NCBI RefSeq assembly: GCF_014904795.1 | Contig: NZ_JACZFS010000051.1 | Location: 1 to 64,000, forward strand | Origin: Nisaea nitritireducens | Lineage (GTDB): Bacteria > Pseudomonadota > Alphaproteobacteria > Thalassobaculales > Thalassobaculaceae | Direction: 5' to 3' | Length of the DNA: 64,000 nt | In this document: positions 1-8,311 of the stretch, piece by piece | Layout of the letters: every line of letters begins with the position of its first letter | Position numbering within the stretch: the stretch's first letter is position 1 | Translations under genes and position numbers: made by a program | Notes under the pieces: model-generated | Told to the model about the DNA's origin: nothing | Seen by the model: only the letters and a program-made list of their open reading frames with translations | Database searches by the model: none

Positions 1-1028
1 TTTTCCAGGCCGAAGGCCGGACCGACCATCGGGTTTCCGTCCGGTGTATAGGAGATCGGGCCGTTCACGATGTCCTTGATGCCGGCATTCTCGAAGGACG
101 GCACGCGGGCCATGCAGGCCTCGACATGGGGCATCAGGCGCTCGAGGTCGCCCGGGAACAGATCCTTCTCGAAAGAGGACGGCACGCCGTCTACGAAGCA
201 GGCTGGAGCATGACGCTCGTAGGGGCCGAGAATCCAGCCGTGCCGCTCCTCACGGAAATAATACTGGGAGTCGGATTCACGCAGCACCGGCAGCTCGTGA
301 TTTCCGGCCTCGCGGTATTCCTTCAGGGTCGGGTCGACGTCGGTGACGATGTACTGGTGTTCGACCGGAATCGCCGGGATTTCCAGCCCGACCATCTTTG
401 CCGTGGTCCGCGCATAATTGCCGGTCGCGCAGATCACATGCTCGCAGCGGATATCTCCCTTGTCGGTCTTGACGATCCACTCGCTGTTCTCGCGCTCGAT
501 ACCGGTGACCGCCGTCTGCTGATAGATTTCCGCGCCGTGCATCCGGGCGCCCTTGGCCAGCGCCATGGTGAGATCGACCGGCGCGATATGGCCGTCGGAC
601 GGATGCCAGAGCGCGCCGACAAGATCGTCCGTCGTCGCCAGCGGCCAGAGTTTCTTGATCTCGTCGACACCGACAAGATGCGCCTCAACGCCGATGGTTT
701 CGGCGGTGCACTGGTAATTCCGATATTCGTCCATACGCTCCCGGTTGGCGGCGAGGCGCAGGTTGCCGGTCTGGTGGAAGCTGACGGCCTGGCCGGTCTC
801 TTCCTCGAGTTTCTTGTAGAGCTCGACCGAGTACTGATGCAGCTGCCCGACGCTGTAGCTCATGTTGAAGAGCGGCAGTAGCCCGGCCGCATGCCAAGTG
901 GAGCCGGCTGTCAGCTCGGTCCGCTCCAGGAGCACGACGTCGCTCCAACCCTTTTTGGCGAGGTGGTAGAGGGTGCTGACCCCGACCACGCCGCCGCCGA
1001 TCACCACTGCCCGTGCCTGCGTCTTCAT
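1..1028 (-). CDS. FAD-dependent dimethylglycine/sarcosine dehydrogenase-like oxidoreductase (partial, C-terminus outside window)
   Basis: About 342 N-terminal residues are visible from an ATG at 1028 to the window edge. The N-terminus carries a Rossmann FAD motif (VVIGGGVVGVSTLYHLAKKG, residues 8-27) followed at residues 40-50 by TAGSTWHAAGL. In the dimethylglycine/sarcosine dehydrogenase family the His of this second motif carries covalent FAD; here it is His46. The family oxidatively demethylates N-methyl amino acids, passing one-carbon units to folate when a C-terminal GcvT-like domain is present; that part cannot be seen. The gene is divergent from a polyamine-type ABC importer, which suggests the importer brings in a related amine. 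The family is clear; the exact substrate is not. Confidence 0.88.
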   Translation of the reverse strand, partial: MKTQARAVVIGGGVVGVSTLYHLAKKGWSDVVLLERTELTAGSTWHAAGLLPLFNMSYSVGQLHQYSVELYKKLEEETGQAVSFHQTGNLRLAANRERMDEYRNYQCTAETIGVEAHLVGVDEIKKLWPLATTDDLVGALWHPSDGHIAPVDLTMALAKGARMHGAEIYQQTAVTGIERENSEWIVKTDKGDIRCEHVICATGNYARTTAKMVGLEIPAIPVEHQYIVTDVDPTLKEYREAGNHELPVLRESDSQYYFREERHGWILGPYERHAPACFVDGVPSSFEKDLFPGDLERLMPHVEACMARVPSFENAGIKDIVNGPISYTPDGNPMVGPAFGLE

Positions 1029-1194
1029 TTGCCCATTCCCCGTAAACCGGCCTACCGGTTGAATTTCGTTGCCCAAGCAGAGATTGCACCATTTCCACGC
1101 GTGCAATTCACGAAATGCGACCGGGTGATGTCGGATTCGGGACGTTGGGAATCTGCATAATTCGGCGGATTGCGTCCATTTTGACGCGACCGCT

Positions 1195-1224
1195 TTGACA
1201 AGTGGGAACGAGCGTGGTTAGGGT
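1195..1224 (+). promoter_or_regulatory. Candidate sigma-70 promoter of the ABC importer operon
   Basis: A perfect TTGACA lies at 1195-1200. With an 18-base spacer it is followed by TAGGGT, which keeps the first, second and last consensus bases of a -10 box. It sits about 85 bases before the first gene of the importer in the 281-base divergent gap. The -10 is weak, so this is only a candidate. Confidence 0.35.
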
Positions 1225-1309
1225 TGTTCCCAGATCGTGAAAACACGGCAGCAAGCCGGTCTGCGAGAGGAACGCGCGACCGCACGGGCAGAACAGGGGC
1301 GCAGAATCA

Positions 1310-2398
1310 ATGGCAAACGGCAACCAGCCGTTCGTTCAGTTTAAGAACGTTCAAAAGACCTATGACGGTGAGATTCTCGTCGTCAAAGACCTCAACCTTG
1401 ACATTGAGAACGGCGAGTTCCTGACCATGTTGGGCCCGTCAGGTTCGGGAAAAACGACCTGCCTGATGATGCTGGCGGGTTTCGAAACCCCGACCCAGGG
1501 TCAGATCATGCTCGGCGACACCGAGCTCAACAACGTGCCGCCGCACAAGCGTGGCATCGGCATGGTGTTCCAGAATTACGCGCTGTTCCCGCATATGAGC
1601 GTCGCCGAAAACCTCGCGTTCCCGCTTGAGGTTCGGAAGATGTCGAAAGCGGAGACCGAGCAGAAGGTCAACCGGGCTCTCGACATGGTCGAGCTCGGCG
1701 CCTTTGGCGACCGGCGCCCCGGGCAGCTGTCAGGTGGCCAGCAGCAACGTGTGGCCCTGGCGCGCGCCCTCGTCTTCGAGCCCGATCTGGTCCTGATGGA
1801 CGAGCCTCTCGGCGCGCTCGACAAAAATCTGCGCGAGCAGATGCAATACGAGATCAAACACATCCACGAAAATCTCGGCATGTCGGTCGTCTACGTGACG
1901 CATGACCAGTCCGAGGCGCTGACCATGTCGGACCGCATCGCGGTGTTTAATGACGGCAAGATCCAGCAGCTTGCGAAGCCGGCGGATCTGTATGAGCGGC
2001 CGGACAATGCTTTCGTGGCGCAGTTCATCGGCGAGAACAACCGGCTCTCGGGCAAGGTTACCGCCGTCAACGGTACCGGATGCACGGTGGAAGTTGCCGG
2101 CAACGCGGTACAGTCCCTCAAAGTCAATATTTCAGGCCAGGGCGATACCTCGACCCTGTCGATCCGGCCGGAGCGGGTGCAGCTTGCGCCGGAGCCCGGC
2201 TCGCTGCCGAATATCTTCGACGGCAAGGTGCTGGAGCTGATTTATCTCGGCGACCACATCCGGTGCCGGATGTCCTGCTGTGGCGATGACGAGTTCATCG
2301 TCAAGGTCCCCAACACGCATCAGCACACCTCGATCGCCAAGGGCGACGATGTGCGCGTGGGCTGGGAAATCGACGATTGCCGGGCACTGGACGCATAA
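1310..2398 (+). CDS. ABC importer ATP-binding protein, PotA-like
   Basis: A 362-residue cytoplasmic ATPase for a polyamine/opine-type importer. Walker A GPSGSGKTT is at residues 42-50, the signature LSGGQQQR near 140, Walker B with LMDEPLGALD near 162, and the switch His in VTHDQSEA near 198. A C-terminal TOBE-type extension (about 285-358) matches the PotA/FbpC/CysA group. It is the first gene of an operon ATPase, binding protein, permease, permease, in the order usual for PotABCD-type systems. The substrate is not fixed by sequence; putrescine, spermidine or an N-methylated amine are possible. Confidence 0.92.
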   Translation: MANGNQPFVQFKNVQKTYDGEILVVKDLNLDIENGEFLTMLGPSGSGKTTCLMMLAGFETPTQGQIMLGDTELNNVPPHKRGIGMVFQNYALFPHMSVAENLAFPLEVRKMSKAETEQKVNRALDMVELGAFGDRRPGQLSGGQQQRVALARALVFEPDLVLMDEPLGALDKNLREQMQYEIKHIHENLGMSVVYVTHDQSEALTMSDRIAVFNDGKIQQLAKPADLYERPDNAFVAQFIGENNRLSGKVTAVNGTGCTVEVAGNAVQSLKVNISGQGDTSTLSIRPERVQLAPEPGSLPNIFDGKVLELIYLGDHIRCRMSCCGDDEFIVKVPNTHQHTSIAKGDDVRVGWEIDDCRALDA

Positions 2399-2508
2399 GG
2401 CGTCCGGCGAACGGAATAAGGAGACCGGCCCCCCCATCCGGTTCTTGATAAGCGGCAACGCCGCGAACGATTCCAGGGGTGAATCCGAAACAGGGAGTTC
2501 TTCGCAAA

Positions 2509-3579
2509 ATGAGCGCAATGAAACCATCCAGGCTTTTGATCGCCGGCCTCGCCGCCATCGGTCTGACCACGGCAGCCCAGGCTGCTGACACCATCACCGT
2601 CGTCTCCTGGGGCGGCGCCTACACGAACAGCCAGGTCAAGGCTTACCACGAGCCGTGGATCGCCAAGACCGGCAACAAGATCAACTCCGAAGATTACAAC
2701 GGCGGCCTTGCCGAAGTCCGTGCCCAGGTGGAAGCCGGCAACGTGACATGGGATCTGGTCGACGTTGAGCTGGCCGACGCTGTGCGCGGCTGTGACGAAG
2801 GCATTCTCGAGCCGATGCCGCTGGACGAGCTGCCGGCCGGTTCCGACGGCACCCCGGCGAAAGACGACTTCATTGCCGGTACCCTGCATGAGTGCGCGGT
2901 TGGCGAAATCGTCTGGTCCACGGTCTATTCCTACGACACCACCAAAGTCGCGACCAAGCCGACCACCATCGCCGACTTCTTCGACCTGAAGAAAATTCCG
3001 GGCAAGCGCGGCCTGCGCAAGACCGCGAAGGTGAATCTCGAATGGGCCCTGATGGCGGACGGTGTTCCGGCTGACAAGGTCTATGAAGTACTGGCCACCC
3101 CGGCAGGTATCGACCGCGCCTTCGCCAAGCTCGACACCATCAAGAACGATGTTGTCTGGTGGGAAGCCGGCGCGCAGCCGCCGCAGCTCCTCGCAGACGG
3201 CGAAGTTGTGATGACCAGCGCCTATAACGGTCGTCTTTTCAACGCGATCGTGAACGAGAAAAAGCCGTTCGACATCGTCTGGGACGGCCAGGTCTGGGAT
3301 ATCGATCTCTGGGTCATGCCGAAGGGTTCCAAGAACAAGGCAGCCGCGATGGACTTCGTGAAGTTCGCCACGGACACCGATCGCCTTGCCGATCAGGCCA
3401 ACTACATCTCCTACGGCCCGGTCCGGAAATCTTCCTTCGCGAAGGTTGCCCCGGCAATGCAGCCGCACATGCCGACGGCTCCGGTCAACTTCAAGAACCC
3501 GCTCCAGAACGACTTCGGTTTCTGGGCTGACTATGGCGACGAGCTGAACGAGCGTTTCAACGCCTGGCTCGCCAGCTAA
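2509..3579 (+). CDS. Periplasmic substrate-binding protein, PotD-like
   Basis: A 356-residue secreted binding protein. I chose the ATG at 2509 (a GTG at 2479 is also in frame) because a purine-rich CAGGGAG lies upstream and the protein then opens with a typical signal peptide ending at AQA-AD, about residues 1-26. The mature part begins with TITVVSWGGAYTNSQ, characteristic of PotD/extracellular-binding family 1-type proteins. There is no lipobox, so it should be free in the periplasm. Binding proteins are needed in excess over the membrane part; two hairpins follow directly and may help achieve that. The ligand is inferred only as polyamine-like. Confidence 0.92.
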   Translation: MSAMKPSRLLIAGLAAIGLTTAAQAADTITVVSWGGAYTNSQVKAYHEPWIAKTGNKINSEDYNGGLAEVRAQVEAGNVTWDLVDVELADAVRGCDEGILEPMPLDELPAGSDGTPAKDDFIAGTLHECAVGEIVWSTVYSYDTTKVATKPTTIADFFDLKKIPGKRGLRKTAKVNLEWALMADGVPADKVYEVLATPAGIDRAFAKLDTIKNDVVWWEAGAQPPQLLADGEVVMTSAYNGRLFNAIVNEKKPFDIVWDGQVWDIDLWVMPKGSKNKAAAMDFVKFATDTDRLADQANYISYGPVRKSSFAKVAPAMQPHMPTAPVNFKNPLQNDFGFWADYGDELNERFNAWLAS

Positions 3580-3587
3580 TCGACTTC

Positions 3588-3659
3588 CGGTCGGGAGCGG
3601 CTTGCGAGCCGCTCCCGACCGATCCTCAACCCCGGGCTCCGGTCCGTGGTTGAGGATCG
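3588..3659 (+). promoter_or_regulatory. Two tandem intercistronic hairpins after the binding-protein gene
   Basis: The first hairpin has perfect 15-base arms at 3588-3602 and 3607-3621 with a TGCG loop. The second has perfect 12-base arms at 3620-3631 and 3648-3659. There is no T-run after either, so they are not standard terminators. Placed between the binding protein and the first permease, they fit a 3' end stabiliser or attenuator that lets the binding protein be made in excess. Function is inferred from position. Confidence 0.7.
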
Positions 3660-3678
3660 GTTTGGAAGGATCTGGGAC

Positions 3679-4953
3679 ATGGCGGCAATCACCGAAAATG
3701 ATGGCATGATGCGCGCGGCGGACGGTACGCCGCTGAAACAAGCGCTCGCACGGGCCACCCGCATGAACAAGGCGCGGGCCTTCCTGCTAACCACGCCGTT
3801 GCTTGCCTTTATCCTGGTAACTTTCATCCTGCCAATCGGCCTGATGCTGTTCCGCAGTATCGACACTCCCGAAGTCTCGGCGGCTTTCCCGAAAACGCTC
3901 GCTATCCTGCAAGAATGGGACGGCAACGACCTGCCCGGCGAAGACGCTTACGCTTCGTTCGCGTCCGAGATGCAGGAACTCGCTTCAGATCGTGACACAC
4001 GCTCGATGATCAGCCGGGCCGGCACCCGGCTGAACTACATTCAAAGCGGCTTCCGCTCTCTGATGAACAAGACAAGCCGCCGGATCCAGCGCGTTGAAGA
4101 GCCGCCTTTCAAGGAAGCCTTTATCAAGATCGACAAGAGGTGGGGCGAAGCGGACACCTGGAAAACGATCCGGCAGGCTGGCAGCCGCTATTCCACGCGC
4201 GCCTATCTGAATGCACTTGACCTCACCACCAGCCCGGATGGAGAGATTGTCGCCCAGCCGGAAATCAAGCAGATCTACGTTACGCTCTTTGAGCGCACGA
4301 TCTGGGTCTCAATCGGCGTCACGGTTGCCTGTATTGCGCTCGCCTATCCGATCTCCTATCTGCTCGCGACCCTTCCATCGGGAACCAGCAACCTGCTGAT
4401 GATCTTTGTATTGCTGCCGTTCTGGACATCGCTTCTGGTGCGGACGACCTCCTGGATCGTGCTGCTGCAGACCAACGGCGTGATAAACGATATATTGGTC
4501 TGGATAGGCATAGTCGGAGACGATAGCCGAATCCAGATGATCTACAACATGACCGGCACCTTCATCGCCATGACGCACATCCTGCTGCCGTTCATGGTGT
4601 TGCCGCTCTACTCCGTGATGAAGACGATCCCGCGCGATCATATGCGGGCAGCCCGCTCGCTCGGCGCCAATCCGATGATTGCGTTCATGCGGATTTATTT
4701 GCCGCAGACGGTAGCGGGTGTTGGTGCTGGCTCGATCCTCGTCTTCATTCTGGCGATCGGCTACTACATCACCCCGGCCCTGGTCGGTGGTCAGGACGGC
4801 CAGTTGATCAGTAACATCATCGAATATCACATGAAGAAGTCGCTGAACTGGGGCCTCGCGGCGGCGCTTGGCGGCATTCTGCTGGCCGGTGTGCTCGCCC
4901 TCTACTGGCTCTATAACCGCATCGTCGGTATCAGCAACATGAAGCTCGGATAA
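3679..4953 (+). CDS. ABC importer inner-membrane permease, PotB-like, with a long N-terminal insertion
   Basis: A 424-residue integral membrane permease. The ATG at 3679 has GGAAGGA 8 bases upstream, better than the in-frame GTG at 3646. A first membrane segment (LLTTPLLAFILVTFILPIGL) is followed by about 140 mostly polar residues before the next membrane segment, so the protein is much longer than ordinary PotB (about 280-300). The rest holds the usual binding-protein-dependent transport fold, with the EAA-type loop around AARSLGANPMIAFMRIYLPQ. The insertion probably faces the periplasm and may contact the binding protein. It pairs with the next permease, 11 bases downstream. Confidence 0.9.
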   Translation: MAAITENDGMMRAADGTPLKQALARATRMNKARAFLLTTPLLAFILVTFILPIGLMLFRSIDTPEVSAAFPKTLAILQEWDGNDLPGEDAYASFASEMQELASDRDTRSMISRAGTRLNYIQSGFRSLMNKTSRRIQRVEEPPFKEAFIKIDKRWGEADTWKTIRQAGSRYSTRAYLNALDLTTSPDGEIVAQPEIKQIYVTLFERTIWVSIGVTVACIALAYPISYLLATLPSGTSNLLMIFVLLPFWTSLLVRTTSWIVLLQTNGVINDILVWIGIVGDDSRIQMIYNMTGTFIAMTHILLPFMVLPLYSVMKTIPRDHMRAARSLGANPMIAFMRIYLPQTVAGVGAGSILVFILAIGYYITPALVGGQDGQLISNIIEYHMKKSLNWGLAAALGGILLAGVLALYWLYNRIVGISNMKLG

Positions 4954-4964
4954 GGAGAGAGACC

Positions 4965-5819
4965 ATGGCAGCCCTTCCCTCCTACGCCGGCCCGCTCGAG
5001 CGCTTCTGGTATTATGCTTTCCGCTTTCTCTGCGGCTCGATCTTCCTGTTCCTGATCGCGCCGATCATCGTGATGATCCCGCTATCCTTCAATGCGGAGC
5101 CTTACTTCACATTCACGCCGGAAATGCTGGCCTTCAAATCGGAAGCATTCTCGTTGCGCTGGTACCAGGACATTCTGGATAACGAACAGTGGCTGCACTC
5201 GATGAAGAACAGCTTCATCGTCGGCATCGCAGCAACGTTTCTGGCGACGTCGCTCGGCACCATCGCCGCGCTCGGCCTGTCCCGGGGAGACATGCCCTAC
5301 AGGACCCTGATCATGGGCCTCCTGCTTTCGCCGATGATCGTGCCGCTGATCATCACTGCGGCCGGCCTGTTCTTCTTCTATTCCTCGCTCGGTCTCGCCC
5401 AGACTTATACCGGCCTGATCCTGGCTCATACCGCGCTCGGTACGCCTTTCGTGGTGATCACCGTGACGGCAACGCTCTCGGGCTTCGACCGGAACCTGAT
5501 CCGGGCATCGTCCAGTCTCGGCGCCTCGCCGCAGCGCACCTTCTTCAAGGTCATCCTGCCGCTGATCTCTCCGGGTGTGATTTCCGGCGGCCTGTTCGCC
5601 TTCGTGACCTCCTTCGACGAAGTTGTGGTTGCCCTGTTCCTCGCCGGTTTCGAGCAACGCACGGTGCCGCGGCAGATGTGGGCGGGGATTCGCGAGCAGA
5701 TCAGCCCGACGATCCTGGCCGTCGCCACAATCCTGGTCGGCGTCTCGATCCTGCTGCTGGCAACCATGGAAATCCTGCGGCGGCGTTCCGAGCGTCTGCG
5801 TGGCCTGAGCCCGAACTGA
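4965..5819 (+). CDS. ABC importer inner-membrane permease, PotC-like
   Basis: A 284-residue membrane protein, the second permease of the importer. It starts 11 bases after the first permease with AAGGAGAGA just before the ATG. Six hydrophobic segments are apparent and the EAA loop ASSSLGASPQRTFFKVILPL lies near residue 190. Length and layout match PotC. It completes the transporter; no dedicated enzyme gene follows on the same strand. Confidence 0.92.
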   Translation: MAALPSYAGPLERFWYYAFRFLCGSIFLFLIAPIIVMIPLSFNAEPYFTFTPEMLAFKSEAFSLRWYQDILDNEQWLHSMKNSFIVGIAATFLATSLGTIAALGLSRGDMPYRTLIMGLLLSPMIVPLIITAAGLFFFYSSLGLAQTYTGLILAHTALGTPFVVITVTATLSGFDRNLIRASSSLGASPQRTFFKVILPLISPGVISGGLFAFVTSFDEVVVALFLAGFEQRTVPRQMWAGIREQISPTILAVATILVGVSILLLATMEILRRRSERLRGLSPN

Positions 5820-5914
5820 TTTTCCCGGGGACTATTTCCAAACACCGCACTTTACATCTGCGGCAAAAGGTCCCATTTTAAGAACGGTTCGCAAAAACCT
5901 GTGCGAGGCGATGG

Positions 5915-6454
5915 ATGTACCGCGATAATTCACTGATCCCCAAGGAAGCAATCCGCATGGCGGCGCTTGGCGCGCTGTCTGCCGGTTCGCGGCCCTATGC
6001 GGATATTGCGGGTGAAGTCCGCCAGTTCGCGGCCCGTATCGTCGGCCCCTCCCTGGATCTGCTTGGCAGCTCCATTGAGTTGCTGAAATTTGAAGGGCTG
6101 ATTGCTCCGGTTTCCGGAGAGGGTTTCGAGGATAACGCGGAACTGCGCCTGACCGACGCGGGCTGGACGGCTCTGAAGGATTACCTGACGGCTGCGGTTC
6201 GGCCCGGCGCAAACGATCTGAACAAGCTTGTCATCGGTCTCAAACTCCGCTTCCTGCATCTTCTTGAGAAGGAAGAGCAGATTGAGCAGATCGATAATCT
6301 GCGGGCGCTCTATCAAGGTGAACATGCTCGCCTGTTCGACCTCCTCACCCATGAGGAATGGCAACAGGGGCATTTGCGGGCCTGGATCGAGATGGAAATC
6401 TCCCAGGTCGAGGATCGCATCGCCTGGTGTGACCGGCTCGCCGCCGGGCTCTAG
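5915..6454 (+). CDS. PadR-like winged-helix protein (tentative)
   Basis: A 179-residue cytoplasmic protein. The N-terminal 100 residues look like a winged helix (EAIRMAALGALSAGSRPYAD, then a helix and a LRLTDAGW wing), and the C-terminal half is strongly helical (LLEKEEQIEQIDNLRALYQGEH...ISQVEDRIAWCDRL), like the dimerising tail of PadR regulators. No enzyme motif is seen. It lies about 95 bases behind the importer operon on the same strand, so it could regulate it or be independent. The family assignment rests on the general pattern only. Confidence 0.5.
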   Translation: MYRDNSLIPKEAIRMAALGALSAGSRPYADIAGEVRQFAARIVGPSLDLLGSSIELLKFEGLIAPVSGEGFEDNAELRLTDAGWTALKDYLTAAVRPGANDLNKLVIGLKLRFLHLLEKEEQIEQIDNLRALYQGEHARLFDLLTHEEWQQGHLRAWIEMEISQVEDRIAWCDRLAAGL

Positions 6455-6599
6455 ACACCCGTTTCTTTCAGACAGCCATAAACCGGGTTCCCGTTCCGAA
6501 CGGAGGACAGAATCTTCCGCATGAGCTGGAGCAGGCAGGTAGCATTGCGGTGCCTTTCTGGCGGATCAGCGACCTCCCGGCAGTAACCCAAGGCTTTAT

Positions 6600-6665
6600 T
6601 CCTAAGCCGAAAACATCATTATTTTGTATTTTATATATTTTTAATATATATTGACGATACTGAAG
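6600..6665. other. Short AT-rich island in an otherwise GC-rich gap
   Basis: The 255-base gap between the PadR-like gene and the next gene includes about 50 bases of almost pure A/T (6617-6650, with TTTTATATATTTTTAATATA). It precedes a gene with a strong ribosome site and probably contains its promoter. No reliable -35/-10 pair can be singled out. Confidence 0.4.
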
Positions 6666-6709
6666 TGCCAGAGCTGGAATCGGCTAAAGCTGAGGAAAGG
6701 AGACGCACG

Positions 6710-7075
6710 ATGTTGACCTTGTTCAGGTCCCGTATAGACACCCAAAAACCGGCGAATACGTTCTCGGCCGCGCAGGTTCTCCGGCCACGCGGAGACTCCT
6801 ATGTCCGCATAGACCGGCGAGACTATCCGCTACAATGCTGGTCTCCGGCCGGATTTACCCTCTCTCCCTACAATGGCTCCCTGATCCAACGCCAGAAGGC
6901 ACGCGTGAGCATGCTGGTGCGGGACATCCATGATCCGGACGGCCCATTGGCGATCGACGGCGAAGTCATTGTCGACTTTGTCGGGAACGGGATTCTGGCC
7001 GCCCGCTGGACCGGGTTGCCGAAATACAAACTGGCCGCGCTCGCAGAGTATTTCACCGGGAAGCTCTCGGCCTGA
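6710..7075 (+). CDS. Small PilZ-like domain protein (tentative)
   Basis: A 121-residue protein. I set the start at the ATG at 6710 because GAGGAAAGGAG lies 7 bases before it; an upstream GTG at 6665 has no such site. The body (DRRDYPLQCWSPAGFTLSPY, then GQ-less strand pattern and VIVDFVGNGILAARWTGLP) resembles a degenerate PilZ barrel, the domain that binds cyclic di-GMP, with a W(S)xAGF in place of the DxSxxG motif and a weak upstream arginine pair. c-di-GMP binding is therefore doubtful. It stands alone, convergent with the SDR gene. Confidence 0.45.
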   Translation: MLTLFRSRIDTQKPANTFSAAQVLRPRGDSYVRIDRRDYPLQCWSPAGFTLSPYNGSLIQRQKARVSMLVRDIHDPDGPLAIDGEVIVDFVGNGILAARWTGLPKYKLAALAEYFTGKLSA

Positions 7076-7096
7076 CACCAAAACCCGGAACCCGGC

Positions 7097-7837
7097 TCAG
7101 AACATATGCTGTCCGCCGGTGACGAAGATCTCCGTCCCGGTCACATAGCCGGAATCTTCCGAGCACAGATAATGGATCGTCGACGCGACGTCTTTCGGGG
7201 TGCCCATCCGGTTCAGCGGAATGCGCGGGATCAGCATCTCGTATTCGGGAGACAGCATCGCCGTCTCGATCTCTCCCGGCGCCACGGCGTTGACACGCAC
7301 GCCGAGCTCGGCGAACTCGTTCGCCATTTCCCGCGTCAGCGAGGACAGGGCCGCCTTCGACGTGCTGTAGGCGGAGCCGGCGAAGGGATGAATGAAGTGC
7401 CCGGCTATTGAGGTGATATTGACGATCGCCCCGTTGCCCCTGTGCAGGGCCGCGGCGAAGCCACGGGCCAGCCGGAGGGGAGCGAAGAAATTCACCTCGA
7501 ACACCCGGCGCCATTCATCGAGATCGCCGTTCAGGCACCCGAGACGTTCCTTGAACGGCGTCTTCGGCGACCAGCCTGCATTATTCACCAGCGCATGCAG
7601 CGGTCTATCCTTGAGCAACTCGTTTGCCTCATCGATGAAATTGTCGAGGCTGTCCGAGTCCGTCAGGTCTGCGGTGATGTGGTGGCTCCAGTTCGGATCA
7701 CGCCGACACTCATCCGGCGGCGCATCGCGGGAACAGGTGATGATTTCCCAATTCCGTTCGCTGAAAAAACGGACAGTGGCGTGGCCGATGCCCCGGCTGG
7801 CGCCGGTCAGCAGCATGGTTTTCTGAATCGTGCTCAT
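7097..7837 (-). CDS. SDR-family NAD(P)-dependent oxidoreductase
   Basis: A 246-residue short-chain dehydrogenase. The chosen ATG at 7837 gives MSTIQKTMLLTGASRGIGHA with the cofactor motif TGASRGIG near the N-terminus; an upstream in-frame start would add an unrelated arginine-rich tail. NNAGW, the catalytic SAYSTSKAA (Tyr-x3-Lys) and the VNAVAPGEIETAM loop are all present. Length is typical. The substrate cannot be deduced; neighbours do not form a pathway with it. Confidence 0.92.
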   Translation of the reverse strand: MSTIQKTMLLTGASRGIGHATVRFFSERNWEIITCSRDAPPDECRRDPNWSHHITADLTDSDSLDNFIDEANELLKDRPLHALVNNAGWSPKTPFKERLGCLNGDLDEWRRVFEVNFFAPLRLARGFAAALHRGNGAIVNITSIAGHFIHPFAGSAYSTSKAALSSLTREMANEFAELGVRVNAVAPGEIETAMLSPEYEMLIPRIPLNRMGTPKDVASTIHYLCSEDSGYVTGTEIFVTGGQHMF

Positions 7838-7911
7838 GGCGCCGGAGTGTAAGCAAATACGGCGGCCCGAGAAAGGCCGCCGCACGCATCAAATATGTTT
7901 GTCATCGAAGC

Positions 7912-8277
7912 TTATTTTACCGAGGCAATCCGGAAGGTGCGCTGCACCCCGTCATGCTCGGTGATGGAGACATATTCCCCTTCAACGAAGTGATGCCGGT
8001 CGAATTTGAAGATCGGCTCGTCATCTTCTTCGCCTTCCGCATAACTGAAAAGCCAGCGCCGGCCACGGGTATGAAGCAGATGGCCTTCCTCGTCCGGCTC
8101 ACCCTGCCAGAACCGATGCACGGTGCAGTCGGCTTTCACTTTCTGCCAGGCATCAAGATCGAGACTGCCATCCCCGGTCAGAGGAGCCTTGAACTCATAG
8201 CCGTGGTTGATGCTGCCTTCCGGGAAGTCCGGGTTCCTCGCCAGTTCAAGGCGAATGGTACGCACACTCACGGGCAT
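7912..8277 (-). CDS. Conserved-looking hypothetical protein
   Basis: A 121-residue protein that I do not recognise. The ATG at 8277 has AAAGGAGAT immediately upstream, so it is very likely translated. The sequence is acidic, rich in Trp, His and Arg (CTVHRFWQGEPDEEGHLLHT, RRWLFSYAEGEEDDEP) and ends with a strand-rich EGEYVSITEHDGVQRTFRIASVK, suggesting a small beta-rich fold. There is no signal peptide or membrane segment. It lies 34 bases downstream of the universal stress gene on the same strand and may share its transcript, hence possibly its low-oxygen control. Confidence 0.75.
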   Translation of the reverse strand: MPVSVRTIRLELARNPDFPEGSINHGYEFKAPLTGDGSLDLDAWQKVKADCTVHRFWQGEPDEEGHLLHTRGRRWLFSYAEGEEDDEPIFKFDRHHFVEGEYVSITEHDGVQRTFRIASVK

Positions 8278-8311
8278 ATCTCCTTTGTTCGATCAGATAC
8301 GGTCATCAAGC

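Noticed and set aside
2320-3741. A leftward 473-codon frame
   Set aside because: It is antisense to the binding-protein gene, which has a signal peptide and family motifs.
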